A DNA stretch of 33,974 bases from Micromonospora sp. AMSO31t. GTDB lineage: Bacteria; Actinomycetota; Actinomycetes; Mycobacteriales; Micromonosporaceae. Shown one piece after another: positions 26,461 to 33,974 of the stretch. Under the pieces are notes generated by a model that was not told the DNA's origin, did not search any database, and saw nothing but the letters and a program-made list of their open reading frames with translations. Position numbers and translations under genes: made by a program. Location of the stretch: assembly GCF_008868175.1 (NCBI RefSeq), contig NZ_WBKT01000053.1, positions 1 through 33,974 on the forward strand, read 5' to 3'. Position 1 is the first letter of the stretch, and every line of letters begins with the position of its first letter.

Positions 26461-26557
26461 TTGACCATGACGCGACGTGAGGTCCTAGCGTCGGTGGCGC
26501 CGGCCGGTCAGGGATGACCCTGAGCCGGCGTCGGGGGTGACCCCAACGGAAATTCCG
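26461..26557 (+). promoter_or_regulatory. Promoter and dyads upstream of the ABC exporter
   Basis: The 251-base gap before the exporter holds TTGACC (26461-26466) and TAGCGT (26486-26491) at 19 bases spacing. Three dyads follow: TCAGGG-ATGA-CCCTGA (26508-26523, flanked by CCGG on both sides), GGGGTGACCCC (26534-26544) and CGGAAATTCCG (26547-26557). No ORF is convincing here. The dyads are candidate sites for the adjacent response regulator, by position only. Confidence 0.4.
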
Positions 26558-26667
26558 GCGAGGTTCCGCCCGGGGGTGGACGGATCCGGGCCCGGCGGCA
26601 CCGAGGATGGAACTGCCGCACCGACCAGCGGGGGCGGTGCGGATCAGCAGGCTGACGGAAGAGGTAG

Positions 26668-27441
26668 ATGATCGTGACCGCGACGGTAGGGCAGCAGGCG
26701 CAGGCCGCGGCCCGCGCCAGCGACGTGTGGAAGGTGTACGGCAGCGGCGAGGCGCAGGTGATCGCGCTGCGGGGGGTGAGCGCCGAGTTCGAGCGGGGCC
26801 GGTTCACCGCGATCATGGGCCCGTCCGGCTCGGGCAAGTCGACGCTGATGCACTGCCTGGCGGGCCTGGACTCGGTGACCCGGGGCACTGTCATGATCGG
26901 TGACACCACGGTGACCGGGCTGGGCGACGCCGGCCTCACGAAGCTGCGCCGCGACAAGGTGGGCTTCATCTTCCAGCAGTTCAACCTGCTGCCCACGCTC
27001 ACCGCTCAGGAGAACATCCTGCTGCCGCTGTCGATAGCCGGCCGCAAGCCCGACCCGGCCTGGTACGACACGGTGATCGACACCGTCGGCCTGCGGGAGC
27101 GGCTCGGGCACCGCCCGGCGCAGCTCTCCGGCGGCCAGCAGCAGCGGGTGGCGTGCGCCCGGGCTCTGGTGGCCCGCCCCGAGGTGATCTTCGCGGACGA
27201 GCCGACCGGCAACCTGGACTCCCGCTCCGGCGCCGAGGTGCTCAACTTCCTGCGCAACTCGGTCCGGGAGCACGGCCAGACCATCGTGATGGTCACCCAC
27301 GACCCGACCGCCGCCGCGTACGCCGACCGGGTGGTCTTCCTGGCCGACGGTGAGATCGTCTCCGAGCTGATCGAGCCGACCGCGGACACGGTGCTGGACA
27401 CCATGAAGAAGCTCGACGCGCCGGCCGAGGTGGGCAACTGA
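26668..27441 (+). CDS. ABC transporter ATP-binding protein (MacB/LolD type)
   Basis: A 257-residue ATPase of the MacB/LolD/FtsE branch. Walker A 'GPSGSGKST', Q-loop 'FIFQQFNLLPTLTAQEN', signature 'LSGGQQQR', Walker B 'VIFADEPTGNLDS' and the H-loop 'MVTHDPTAAAYADRV' are all intact. The end has a 25-residue extension after the core. It powers the FtsX-like permease next door, whose ATG overlaps this gene's TGA (TGATG). Such two-gene mechanotransmission systems export peptides or lipids, or move envelope components. ATG 26668 has GGAAGAGG upstream. Next to the two-component system, it is a likely target of it. Confidence 0.95.
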   Translation: MIVTATVGQQAQAAARASDVWKVYGSGEAQVIALRGVSAEFERGRFTAIMGPSGSGKSTLMHCLAGLDSVTRGTVMIGDTTVTGLGDAGLTKLRRDKVGFIFQQFNLLPTLTAQENILLPLSIAGRKPDPAWYDTVIDTVGLRERLGHRPAQLSGGQQQRVACARALVARPEVIFADEPTGNLDSRSGAEVLNFLRNSVREHGQTIVMVTHDPTAAAYADRVVFLADGEIVSELIEPTADTVLDTMKKLDAPAEVGN

Positions 27442-29990
27442 TGTTCCGGGCCACTCTGAAGAGCCTGCTGGCGCGCAAGCTGCGCCTGCTGTTGTCGGGC
27501 CTGGCGGTGGTGCTGGGTGTCATGTTCGTCTCCGGCGCGTTCGTGCTGACCGACACCCTCGGCCGTTCCTTCGACGCGGTCTTCTCCGACGCGTTCTCCG
27601 ACGTCGACGTCAACGTGGCCGGCAAGCCGAAGGTCGCGCTGTCCGAGGTCGAGGGTGAGCAGGTCGCCGCCCCGGTGCCCGCGTCGGTCGTCGACCGGGT
27701 CAAGGCGGTGCCGGGTGTGGCCGACGTCCAGGGCGTGGTCAACACCGACGGGGCCCGGCTGATCGGCAGCAACGGCAAGGTGGTCACCTCGTTCGGCCCG
27801 CCGCAGCTCGGCGAGAACTGGCTGGGCGAGAGCGACCTCGTGAAGCTGCGGGAAGGGCGCGCGCCGCAGGCCGACGACGAGATCGTGGTCAACGTGGCGC
27901 TCGCCGAGGCGGCCAAGGTGAAGGTCGGCGACCGGGTCGGCGTGCTGACCCTGGCGCCGAAGAAGGAGTTCACCCTGGTCGGTGTCTTCGGCTACAGCGG
28001 CGGCCGGGACTCGGTCGGCGGGGTCAACGAGGTGGCGTTCACCACCCCGGTCGCCCAGCAGTTGATGCTCGGCAAGCCGGGTGTGTTCTCCAACGTGACG
28101 GCGCAGGCGGCCGGCGGCACCACGCCCGAGGCGCTGCGCGACCAGGTGGCCCGTTCGCTGGGCGCGGACTACGAGGTGAAGACCGGCAAGCAGCTCGCGG
28201 ACGACGCGTCCGCCGGGCTGAAGGAGGGCCTGTCCTTCTTCAACAAGATCCTCCTCGGCTTCGCCGCGGTGGCGCTGCTGGTCGGCACCTTCCTGATCCT
28301 CAACACCTTCTCGATCATCGTGGCCCAGCGCACCCGTGAGCTGGCGCTCATGCGGGCCATCGGCGCGAGCGGCCGGCAGGTCATCGGCTCGGTGGTGCTG
28401 GAGGCCGTGGCGGTCGGCCTGATCGCCTCGGTGCTCGGGCTCGCGGCCGGCATCGGGGTGGGCGCGCTGCTGGCGTACCTGTTCGGCAAGCTCGCCGGCG
28501 GGCTCACCCTGGCCGGCCTGGGCGTGCCGCCCGCGGCGGTCATCGGCGCCTTCGCCGTGGGCACGGTGATCACGGTGGTGGCGGCCCTGCTGCCGGCCCT
28601 GCGCGCCTCGCGCATCCCGCCGATCGCCGCCATGCAGGACGTCGCCACGCCGGACCGGCCGCTGACCAAGGTGACCGTCGGCGGGTCGGTGGTCACCGCG
28701 ATCGGCGCGGGCCTGCTGTTCCTCGGGCTCGGCGGCCACGCCGGCGACAACACCCTCGCCACCATCCTGGGCGGCGTGCTGTTCGCGTTCATCGGCGTGG
28801 CGCTGCTGACCCCGCTGATCAGCCGGCCGGTCGTCGCCCTGCTGGGCACGATCTTCGCCTGGTCGGTGCCGGGCAAGCTGGGCCGGCTCAACTCCGGCCG
28901 CAACCCGCGCCGCACGGCGATCACGGCCGCCGCGCTGATGGTGGGCATCGCGCTGGTGACCGGGGTGACGGTGATCCTCGACTCGGCCAAGGGCAGCATC
29001 AGCGCCCTGGCGGAGGACACCATCAAGGCCGAGCTGGTGATCTCCGGCGCCCAGGCCGGCCCCCGCCCGCCGAGCTTCGACCCGGCGGTGCTGGAGAAGG
29101 CCGCCGCCATCCCCGGCGTGCGGCTGGTCGACGGCGAGTACGGCGACATGGCGACGCTGAACGGTGAGCGGACCTGGGTGGCCGCGTCCAGCGACGTGGC
29201 CGCGCTGGAGAAGATCTTCGGGGCGAAGGCGACCGCCGGTGACATCAGCCGGCTGAACCCGGACCAGATGCTGCTCAGCTCGGACACCGCGAAGTCCCGC
29301 AACCTGGCGGTCGGCTCGACGGTGAACGTCCAGCTGTCCCGGGGCGAGGCCCGCACCTACACGGTCAGCGGCATCTACGAGAGCTCGCAGCTGACCAACC
29401 CGGTGGTGCTGCCGCCGCAGGCGGCCACCGACTTCGCCATCCCGCAGCCCATCCAGGGCTTCGTGCAGCTCGCCCCGGGCACCTCGGTCGCCGCGGTGCA
29501 GCCGCAGGTCGAGCGGCTGCTGGCGGACAGCCCCGAGGTGTCGGTGGCGGACCGGGCCGCGTTCATCAAGCAGCAGACCAGCCAGCTGGACACGCCGCTG
29601 CGGATGATCCAGATCCTGCTGGCGCTGGCCATCGTGATCGCGGTGCTGGGCATCATCAACACCCTCGCCCTGTCGGTGCTGGAGCGCACCCGGGAGCTGG
29701 GCCTGCTGCGGGCGATCGGCCTGCGACGGGCGCAGACCATGCGGATGATCACCGTGGAGGCGGTGGTGATCTCGATCTTCGGCGCGCTGCTCGGCGTCGT
29801 GGTCGGCACGGGCCTCGGCGCGGCCGTGGTCCGGGCACTCAAGGACGAGGGCATCACCGACCTGGTCCTGCCCTGGGGCCAGATGGTGACCTTCCTGGTC
29901 CTGGCGGCGATCATCGGTGTGGTGGCCGCGGTGCTGCCCGCGATCCGCGCCGCGCGGATCAACGTGCTGGGCGCCATCGCCCACGACTGA
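27441..29990 (+). CDS. FtsX-like ABC permease, double MacB-type
   Basis: An 849-residue membrane protein with a duplicated FtsX module, as in many actinobacterial exporters. An N-terminal helix (about 14-36) is followed by a MacB-like extracellular domain (to about 255). The first FtsX unit is at about 265-400 ('LLVGTFLILNTFSIIVAQRT', 'ELALMRAIGASGRQVIG'). Further helices at about 410-480 lead into a second extracellular domain (about 500-715). The last FtsX unit is at about 720-845 ('LGIINTLALSVLERTRELGL', 'LRAIGLRRAQTMRMI'). With the ATPase it works by mechanotransmission, not as a classical channel. The substrate is unknown. It ends 15 bases before a strong terminator. Confidence 0.94.
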   Translation: MFRATLKSLLARKLRLLLSGLAVVLGVMFVSGAFVLTDTLGRSFDAVFSDAFSDVDVNVAGKPKVALSEVEGEQVAAPVPASVVDRVKAVPGVADVQGVVNTDGARLIGSNGKVVTSFGPPQLGENWLGESDLVKLREGRAPQADDEIVVNVALAEAAKVKVGDRVGVLTLAPKKEFTLVGVFGYSGGRDSVGGVNEVAFTTPVAQQLMLGKPGVFSNVTAQAAGGTTPEALRDQVARSLGADYEVKTGKQLADDASAGLKEGLSFFNKILLGFAAVALLVGTFLILNTFSIIVAQRTRELALMRAIGASGRQVIGSVVLEAVAVGLIASVLGLAAGIGVGALLAYLFGKLAGGLTLAGLGVPPAAVIGAFAVGTVITVVAALLPALRASRIPPIAAMQDVATPDRPLTKVTVGGSVVTAIGAGLLFLGLGGHAGDNTLATILGGVLFAFIGVALLTPLISRPVVALLGTIFAWSVPGKLGRLNSGRNPRRTAITAAALMVGIALVTGVTVILDSAKGSISALAEDTIKAELVISGAQAGPRPPSFDPAVLEKAAAIPGVRLVDGEYGDMATLNGERTWVAASSDVAALEKIFGAKATAGDISRLNPDQMLLSSDTAKSRNLAVGSTVNVQLSRGEARTYTVSGIYESSQLTNPVVLPPQAATDFAIPQPIQGFVQLAPGTSVAAVQPQVERLLADSPEVSVADRAAFIKQQTSQLDTPLRMIQILLALAIVIAVLGIINTLALSVLERTRELGLLRAIGLRRAQTMRMITVEAVVISIFGALLGVVVGTGLGAAVVRALKDEGITDLVLPWGQMVTFLVLAAIIGVVAAVLPAIRAARINVLGAIAHD

Positions 29991-30004
29991 CCCGGGCACG
30001 ACGT

Positions 30005-30037
30005 GAAAGGGGCCCCGCCTGCTGCGGGGCCCCTTTC
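30005..30037. terminator. Strong terminator hairpin after the ABC exporter
   Basis: GAAAGGGGCCCCGC (30005-30018) pairs perfectly with GCGGGGCCCCTTTC (30024-30037) around a 5-base loop. It ends in TTTC on the plus strand and lies between two convergent stop codons, so it can serve both sides. Confidence 0.88.
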
Positions 30038-30047
30038 CGCGTACCGG

Positions 30048-30719
30048 TCAGGCGGGGCGTTCGCCGAGCAGGGCCGAGAGCAACTCCAGGTCCGCCGCGG
30101 TCAGGCTCGCCAACTGGTGTACGCCGTCGGCCGGCGGCAGCGGCACCTCGGCGGGTACGGCCAGCACGGCGGCCCCGGCCGCGAGGGCGCTGGCCACTCC
30201 GGTCGGCGAGTCCTCGATCGCCACGCACCGCTCGATCGGCACACCGAGCAGCCGCGCCGCGGTCAGGTACGGCTCCGGGTGCGGCTTCGCCGCCTCGACC
30301 TCGTCGCCGCAGACCACCGCGTCGAAGCTGTCCCGGCCCAGGGTGTCGAGGGCGACCTCGACCAGCGGCCGGGTGCTGGAGGTGACGAGGGCGGTGGGGA
30401 TGCCCGCGGCGCGGACCGCGCGCAGCAGGGCCAGCGCACCGGGCCGCCAGCGCAGCCCGTCGCGGAACAGCTCCAGGATCCGGGCGTTGATCCAGTCGGC
30501 GCTTGCCTGCGGGTCCCGCTCCGGCTGGCCCAGGTCGTCGTGCACGATGCGCATCGAGACGGCCATGCTGGTGCCGATGATCGCCCGGCGCGCGTCCTCG
30601 GAGAGGGTTCCCCCGTAGACCGCGGCGAGCTCCTGCAACGCGACGTCCCAGAGCTTCTCGCTGTCGACCAGGGTGCCGTCCATGTCGAAGAGCACGGCGG
30701 CGGGATGTGTGCTGCTCAG
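30048..30719 (-). CDS. HAD-superfamily phosphatase/phosphoglucomutase-like hydrolase
   Basis: A 223-residue HAD hydrolase. Motif I is 'VLFDMDGTLVDSEKLWDVAL' (nucleophile Asp and acid/base Asp), motif II 'TALVTSSTRPL', motif III 'EAAKPHPEPYLTAARLLG' and motif IV 'CVAIEDSPTGVASALAAG'. The cap lies between motifs I and II, a C1-type helical cap as in beta-phosphoglucomutase and 2-deoxyglucose-6-phosphatase-like members. The substrate is unknown. Start: a perfect AGGAGG lies 6 bases before CTG at 30719, giving MSSTHPAAVLFDMDG; the only canonical alternative is GTG 30782, which adds a 21-residue Arg/Gly/Pro-rich extension. I favour CTG, with some doubt. Convergent with the ABC permease. Confidence 0.87.
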   Translation of the reverse strand: MSSTHPAAVLFDMDGTLVDSEKLWDVALQELAAVYGGTLSEDARRAIIGTSMAVSMRIVHDDLGQPERDPQASADWINARILELFRDGLRWRPGALALLRAVRAAGIPTALVTSSTRPLVEVALDTLGRDSFDAVVCGDEVEAAKPHPEPYLTAARLLGVPIERCVAIEDSPTGVASALAAGAAVLAVPAEVPLPPADGVHQLASLTAADLELLSALLGERPA

Positions 30720-30809
30720 CGGGGGCCTCCTCGGGTGCGGGTACCCGCCGATCCTCTCAGCCGCGCCCCGCCGGCCGGTCACCGTCCCCGGCGGGGGTGA
30801 CCTGCGGCA

Positions 30810-31559
30810 TCAGCCCAGGCCGCAGGCGTCCAGGGAGTTCTCGTAGCCGCGGAAGAACGAGTCGCTGCGCTGCTCGGCGGTGCCGTGCGAGCCCTCGGCG
30901 AACCAGGGCTGGTCCGGGTCGTCGCCGACCGCCAGCAGCCCCTCCCGGAACTCGTCCAGGTCGCCCTCGGCCAGGGTCAGCGTCCCCGAGCGCACGTTGT
31001 CGCCGATGTACGCCCCGGCCATGCAGTCGGCCTGCAGCTCCTGCTGGATGGTGAAGTTGTAGCGGATGCCGAGGCGGACCTGGACGCCGTGGGCGTACTC
31101 GTGGCCGAGCAGGTAGAACAGGAAGGCGTCGCCGACCTGCCGGAACGCCCCCACCGACCAGTTCACGTCGTAGGCGATGAAGTCGCCGGCCGAGCAGTAG
31201 ACGGCGTTGTTGCGGGGCAGCCCCTCGCCGCCGCAGGACACCTCGCCGGACCGCGTGTACGGCACGACGCGCCGGATCGGTTCGAACTGCTTGCCGGAGG
31301 CCCGGAACTGCGCCGTCCAGTAGCGCTGGGCGATGCCGACCGCGTCGGAGAAGTCCTGCTTGAACTCCGCGACGCTGGTGGTGCCGTCGGCCCGGGTCGC
31401 GTCGGCTCCCGGGGAGGCGGGCTGGCCGCTCTGCCGCGGGCGGGGCTGCTCCGGCTCGCCCTGGTCCAGCCCGCCGCCCATGCAGCCGGCCGCCACGACC
31501 ACGGCGACCAGCAGCCCGGCGAGCGGCCCCGGCCGCCGACGTCGCGCGTTCTCCCCCAC
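30810..31559 (-). CDS. Putative neutral zinc metallopeptidase lipoprotein
   Basis: A 249-residue secreted lipoprotein of the neutral zinc metallopeptidase (YpfJ-like) family. The N-terminus is basic then hydrophobic, with lipobox VAAGC and Cys26 as the lipid site, followed by a Pro/Gln/Gly-rich linker. The catalytic 'LGHEYAHGVQ' supplies His153, Glu154 and His157, and 'QELQADCMAGAYIG' downstream is the other family hallmark. 'CGGEGLPRNNAVYCSAGDFI' matches the family's conserved Cys pair. GTG 31559 has GGGAGG upstream. Substrate unknown. Upstream of the HAD gene by about 90 bases. Confidence 0.9.
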   Translation of the reverse strand: MGENARRRRPGPLAGLLVAVVVAAGCMGGGLDQGEPEQPRPRQSGQPASPGADATRADGTTSVAEFKQDFSDAVGIAQRYWTAQFRASGKQFEPIRRVVPYTRSGEVSCGGEGLPRNNAVYCSAGDFIAYDVNWSVGAFRQVGDAFLFYLLGHEYAHGVQVRLGIRYNFTIQQELQADCMAGAYIGDNVRSGTLTLAEGDLDEFREGLLAVGDDPDQPWFAEGSHGTAEQRSDSFFRGYENSLDACGLG

Positions 31560-31723
31560 CGTTGCCTCCCGGCTGATTCGCTGTGTCAGCGCAGTACCCC
31601 GACCGTGCGTCGTTGATGCCCACCGGGGATCACGTGTGCGCGCCGGCCTTCGTTCAGTCGGGAGCGGTGAACGGTAGCCACCGGCGTGGCAACCGCGGCG
31701 TGCCGGTGCCGCGCCGCACGGCG

Positions 31724-31936
31724 TCAGCCGGTGAAGCCGTGGCCGCCGTTGTTCCAGCCGTCGTGCTGCACGTGCTCCCGCTCGGCCGCCCGCCGGTGCT
31801 GCTCCGCCCTGGCCGCCCGGACCGCCTCCGGATCCTCCTGAAAGGCGCGCCGCTGCCGGTCCCGCCAGGAGACGAACACCACCACCACGGCCACGACCGT
31901 GGCCACCACCGCCAGCGTCACGAGCACCGTCGTCAT
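31724..31936 (-). CDS. Small single-pass membrane protein
   Basis: A protein of 70 residues: an N-terminal transmembrane helix ('TVLVTLAVVATVVAVVVVFV', about 3-22), then a charged cytoplasmic tail ('WRDRQRRAFQEDPEAVRAA', then 'EQHRRAAEREHVQHDGWNNG'). No family is recognised. ATG 31936 has no ribosome-binding site and lies 6 bases after TACAGT, so it is probably leaderless. Between this gene and the metallopeptidase (31560-31723) I see no gene. Confidence 0.65.
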   Translation of the reverse strand: MTTVLVTLAVVATVVAVVVVFVSWRDRQRRAFQEDPEAVRAARAEQHRRAAEREHVQHDGWNNGGHGFTG

Positions 31937-31942
31937 GCGGCC

Positions 31943-31948
31943 ACTGTA
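31943..31948 (-). promoter_or_regulatory. -10 box for the leaderless small membrane protein
   Basis: TACAGT on the minus strand, 6 bases (GGCCGC), then ATG; no Shine-Dalgarno. Confidence 0.5.
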
Positions 31949-31987
31949 GGGCCGCCCCGCACCCCCGGTCACCGCCACGCTGCGGCG

Positions 31988-32203
31988 ATGATCGACACCG
32001 ACTTCGACGCGCACGAACGGTCCCGGTGGGCGGGCCCGGCCGCCCGCATCAGCACCATCGGCTTCGTCCTGGAACGGCAGCCGCCGGCCGCGCGCGAGCG
32101 CGTCCGCCGGGAGTACGACCGGCTCGCCGCCCCCCACCGGCAGGCCGACGGCAGCCTGGCGCTGCCCACCGCCGCGCTGCTCGCCTCCGGCCGGGTCGAC
32201 TGA
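31988..32203 (+). pseudogene. Apparent remnant of a SAM-dependent methyltransferase (internal deletion)
   Basis: A 71-residue frame that looks like the two ends of a class I methyltransferase joined together. 'FDAHERSRWAGPAA' resembles the N-terminus, and 'QPPAARERVRREYDRLAAPH' plus 'LALPTAALLASGRVD' resemble the C-terminal helix and last strand of such enzymes. The whole Rossmann core, including the SAM-binding Gly-rich motif, is absent. It would be an internally deleted pseudogene, unless a short protein of this shape is real. I rest this on family memory alone; no ribosome-binding site or -10 box is visible. Divergent from the small membrane gene, with about 50 bases between starts. Confidence 0.4.
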
Positions 32204-32416
32204 TCCGCCCTAGGTTTGGTGTCCGGGGTGCCTGGCGGCGGCCCGCCGTTCGATGAACCTGGTGCAGCAGCGCTACGTGCACGCGCGTGCGGCCCGGTTG
32301 GACGGCTGATCGGGGGCCGGGCCGGTCCGTCCATTGTCGGGACGCCGCCCTCAGGGGGTTCGCCGACGCGCGGATCCGGGCGCCCGGCCCGGGGGCGCCT
32401 GCGGTGGGGCGGGGCC

Positions 32417-32596
32417 TCAGTCCAGGCCGCGCATGATGTGCGGTTCGCCGTCGTCGTCGCCGAAGCAACGGTGCAGCGTCTGCGCCCGGGCCCACAGGTC
32501 CAGGCTGCTCGGCGGCCCGACCTGCGGTGGACCCGCCGGCGCGCTCAGCACGGGGGCCGGGTCCGGCGGAACCTTCGAAGCGATGTCGTCGGTCAT
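32417..32596 (-). CDS. Small Pro-rich hypothetical protein
   Basis: A 59-residue protein with a Pro/Ala-rich first half ('VPPDPAPVLSAPAGPPQVGP') and a more ordered end ('SLDLWARAQTLHRCFGDDD', then 'GEPHIMRGLD') with one Cys. There is no signal peptide or membrane helix. ATG 32596 has AAAGGGG about 9 bases upstream; a GTG at 32641 would add 15 residues. No family is recognised. A leader plus short core could recall a RiPP precursor, but no modification enzyme is nearby, so I do not claim it. The flanking stretch 32204-32416 holds nothing convincing. Confidence 0.4.
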   Translation of the reverse strand: MTDDIASKVPPDPAPVLSAPAGPPQVGPPSSLDLWARAQTLHRCFGDDDGEPHIMRGLD

Positions 32597-32637
32597 CTCC
32601 GCCCCTTTCGTCGTACCCCCATGCTCGTCCTCGGACG

Positions 32638-33974
32638 TCACAGCCGCATCTCTCGGGCTGCGCCGCCGTGGACGGCGACCGCGGCACGCCCTGCGGGCCG
32701 GGGGCGCTTACCCGCCCGGGCCGGGCCGGTAACCCGACTCCGGTCACCGTAGCGGGCCGGGCCCGGTCGCACAGCGGGTTTCCCGGTCAGCCCTGGGCGT
32801 CGAGGAGCCGGTCGAGGATCGACGCCGTGCTGATGAGGGACAGATGGGCTGAACGCCTGCGGGAAGTTGCCGGCCTGCTCCCCGGTCGGGGCGATCTCCT
32901 CCGAGTACAGGCCGAGCTGGCTGCTGTAGGTCAGCATCTTCTCGAAGGTCAGTTGCGCGTCGTCGAGCCGGCCGGACTCGGCCAGGGCCTGGACGTACCA
33001 GAAGGTGCACATGGTGAAGGTGCTCTCCCCGCCGGAGAGGCCGTCCGTGGTGGCGCCCGGGTTGTACCGGTAGACCAGGCTGTCGGAGACGAGGTCGGCG
33101 TCGACGGCCCGCAGCGTCGACTGCCACATCGGGTCGGTCGGCGCGACGAAGCCGAGCGAGGGCATGGCGAGCAGCGCCGCGTCCAGCACGTCGGTGTCGT
33201 AGTGCTGGACGAAGGCCCGCCGTCGCGGGTGGTAGCCGCGCGACATGATCTGCTCGTAGATGCGGTTCCGGGCCTCCGTCCACCGGCCGACGTCGCCGGG
33301 GCGCCCGTGCCGGTGGGCCAGCCGGACGGCCCGGTCGAGCGCCACCCAGGACATCAGGCGCCCGTAGGTGAAGTCCTGGCGACCGGCCCGCGTCTCCCAG
33401 ATCCCGTCGTCGGGCTGGTCCCAGTGCGCGCAGAGCCAGTCCACCGTCCGGGTGAGGTGCTGCCAGCCCGCGTGGGAGCCCTTGAGGCCGTGGTCGTTGG
33501 CGAGGTGGAGGGCGTTGAGCATCTCGCCGTAGATGTCGAGTTGCAGTTGCTTCGCCGCGCCGTTGCCGATCCGCACGGGCGCGGACCCGCGGTAGCCCTC
33601 GAGGTGGTCGAGCACCTCCTCGGTGATGTCCGGTGAGCCGTCCACGCGGTACATGACCTGCAACGGCACACCGCCGGCCTCGGCGTCGCGAATCCGGTCC
33701 TCGACCCAGTGCTGGTAGTGCCAGGCCTCGTCGGTGAACCCCAGGCTCAGCAGGGCGTGCACCGAGAACGACGCGTCCCGGATCCAGGTGTAGCGGTAGT
33801 CCCAGTTGCGTGCGCCGCCCACCCGTTCGGGCAGCCCGGCGGTGGGGGCGGCGATCAGCGCGCCGGTCGGCGCGTAGGTCATGAGCTTGAGCGTCATGGC
33901 CGACCGCTCCACCATCTCCCGCCAGCGTCCGTGGTAGCAGGAGCGGCCGAGCCAGCCCCGCCAGTAGTCGCGGG
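32638..33974 (-). CDS. GH15 family glycosidase (trehalase/glucoamylase-like), 5' end outside window, C-terminal frameshift
   Basis: The coding frame enters at the right edge and runs for about 445 residues. It matches the catalytic half of GH15 enzymes: 'RDYWRGWLGRSCYHGRWREM', 'TYAPTGALIAAPTAGLPE', 'NWDYRYTWIRDASFSVHALL', 'QPDDGIWETR' (general acid region), and 'LYSEEIAPTGEQAGNFPQAF' (general base Glu). Such enzymes hydrolyse trehalose or alpha-glucans. After 'NFPQAFS' the frame runs into Pro/Arg-rich junk to a stop at 32638. Dropping one G from GGG at 32846-32848 restores 'HLSLISTASILDRLLDAQG' and a stop at 32787, the normal end. The 5' part, including the start codon, is outside. The gene is partial here and may be frameshifted or miscalled. 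Confidence 0.86.
   Translation of the reverse strand, partial: RDYWRGWLGRSCYHGRWREMVERSAMTLKLMTYAPTGALIAAPTAGLPERVGGARNWDYRYTWIRDASFSVHALLSLGFTDEAWHYQHWVEDRIRDAEAGGVPLQVMYRVDGSPDITEEVLDHLEGYRGSAPVRIGNGAAKQLQLDIYGEMLNALHLANDHGLKGSHAGWQHLTRTVDWLCAHWDQPDDGIWETRAGRQDFTYGRLMSWVALDRAVRLAHRHGRPGDVGRWTEARNRIYEQIMSRGYHPRRRAFVQHYDTDVLDAALLAMPSLGFVAPTDPMWQSTLRAVDADLVSDSLVYRYNPGATTDGLSGGESTFTMCTFWYVQALAESGRLDDAQLTFEKMLTYSSQLGLYSEEIAPTGEQAGNFPQAFSPSVPHQHGVDPRPAPRRPGLTGKPAVRPGPARYGDRSRVTGPARAGKRPRPAGRAAVAVHGGAAREMRL

Noticed and set aside
32253..32309. An 18-codon plus-strand ORF (MNLVQQRYVH start) in the gap before the small Pro-rich gene
   Set aside because: No ribosome-binding site or -10 box, and too short to support by composition.
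32417..32596. Small Pro-rich protein as a RiPP precursor
   Set aside because: No modification enzyme, protease or dedicated transporter is adjacent.

Overview
The window is high-GC actinobacterial DNA. It has GTG as well as ATG starts, many 4-base GTGA/ATGA gene overlaps and many apparently leaderless promoters. It carries almost the whole Pup-proteasome locus: mpa/arc, dop, pup, prcB, prcA, pafA, pafB and pafC, next to tatA/tatC. The synteny (mpa, ferredoxin, trmI, M50 protease and RecB-like nuclease on one side; pafBC-tatAC on the other) and overall style fit Micromonosporaceae (Micromonospora or Salinispora type). The genus is an inference.

Layout. 1-3.4 kb (minus): a lipoprotein with two cupredoxin-like domains, then an SCP2-domain protein coupled to a glycogen-debranching-type glycosidase. 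3.6-4.5 kb (plus): a BtuF-like cobalamin-binding-fold protein that meets tatC at a strong bidirectional terminator. 4.5-8.3 kb (minus): pafB-pafC-small membrane protein-tatA-tatC. 8.4-10.6 kb (plus): a cation diffusion facilitator and a DUF3866 protein. 10.6-12.9 kb (minus): pafA, a small membrane protein and an AhpD-like CxxC protein. 13.0-14.0 kb (plus): an orphan dTDP-glucose 4,6-dehydratase-type SDR that separates pafA from the core proteasome. 14.2-20.1 kb (minus): mpa, dop, then pup, a broken endonuclease VII gene, prcB and prcA. 20.2-24.4 kb: ferredoxin (plus), an unknown protein, TrmI and an M50 protease (minus), and a RecB-like nuclease (plus). 24.5-30.0 kb (plus): a NarL-type two-component system followed by a MacB-like ABC exporter. 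30.0-34.0 kb: a HAD phosphatase, a zinc metallopeptidase lipoprotein, small genes, an apparent methyltransferase remnant, and a GH15 glycosidase that runs off the right edge and has a C-terminal frameshift.

How the genes work together. Dop deamidates Pup (it ends in GGQ) and PafA ligates it to lysines of target proteins. Mpa recognises and unfolds the tagged targets and threads them into the PrcA/PrcB chamber. PafB and PafC form the WYL-domain activator of the LexA-independent DNA-damage response. TatA and TatC export folded proteins. The two-component system probably controls the adjacent ABC exporter.

The least ordinary signals are: an HNH/endonuclease VII gene inside the pup-prcB interval that is out of frame; very short ORFs coupled to the ferredoxin gene and to the unknown gene upstream of it; a response regulator whose conserved receiver lysine is Glu; two genes whose best-supported starts are ATC and CTG; and a one-base frameshift at the end of the GH15 gene.
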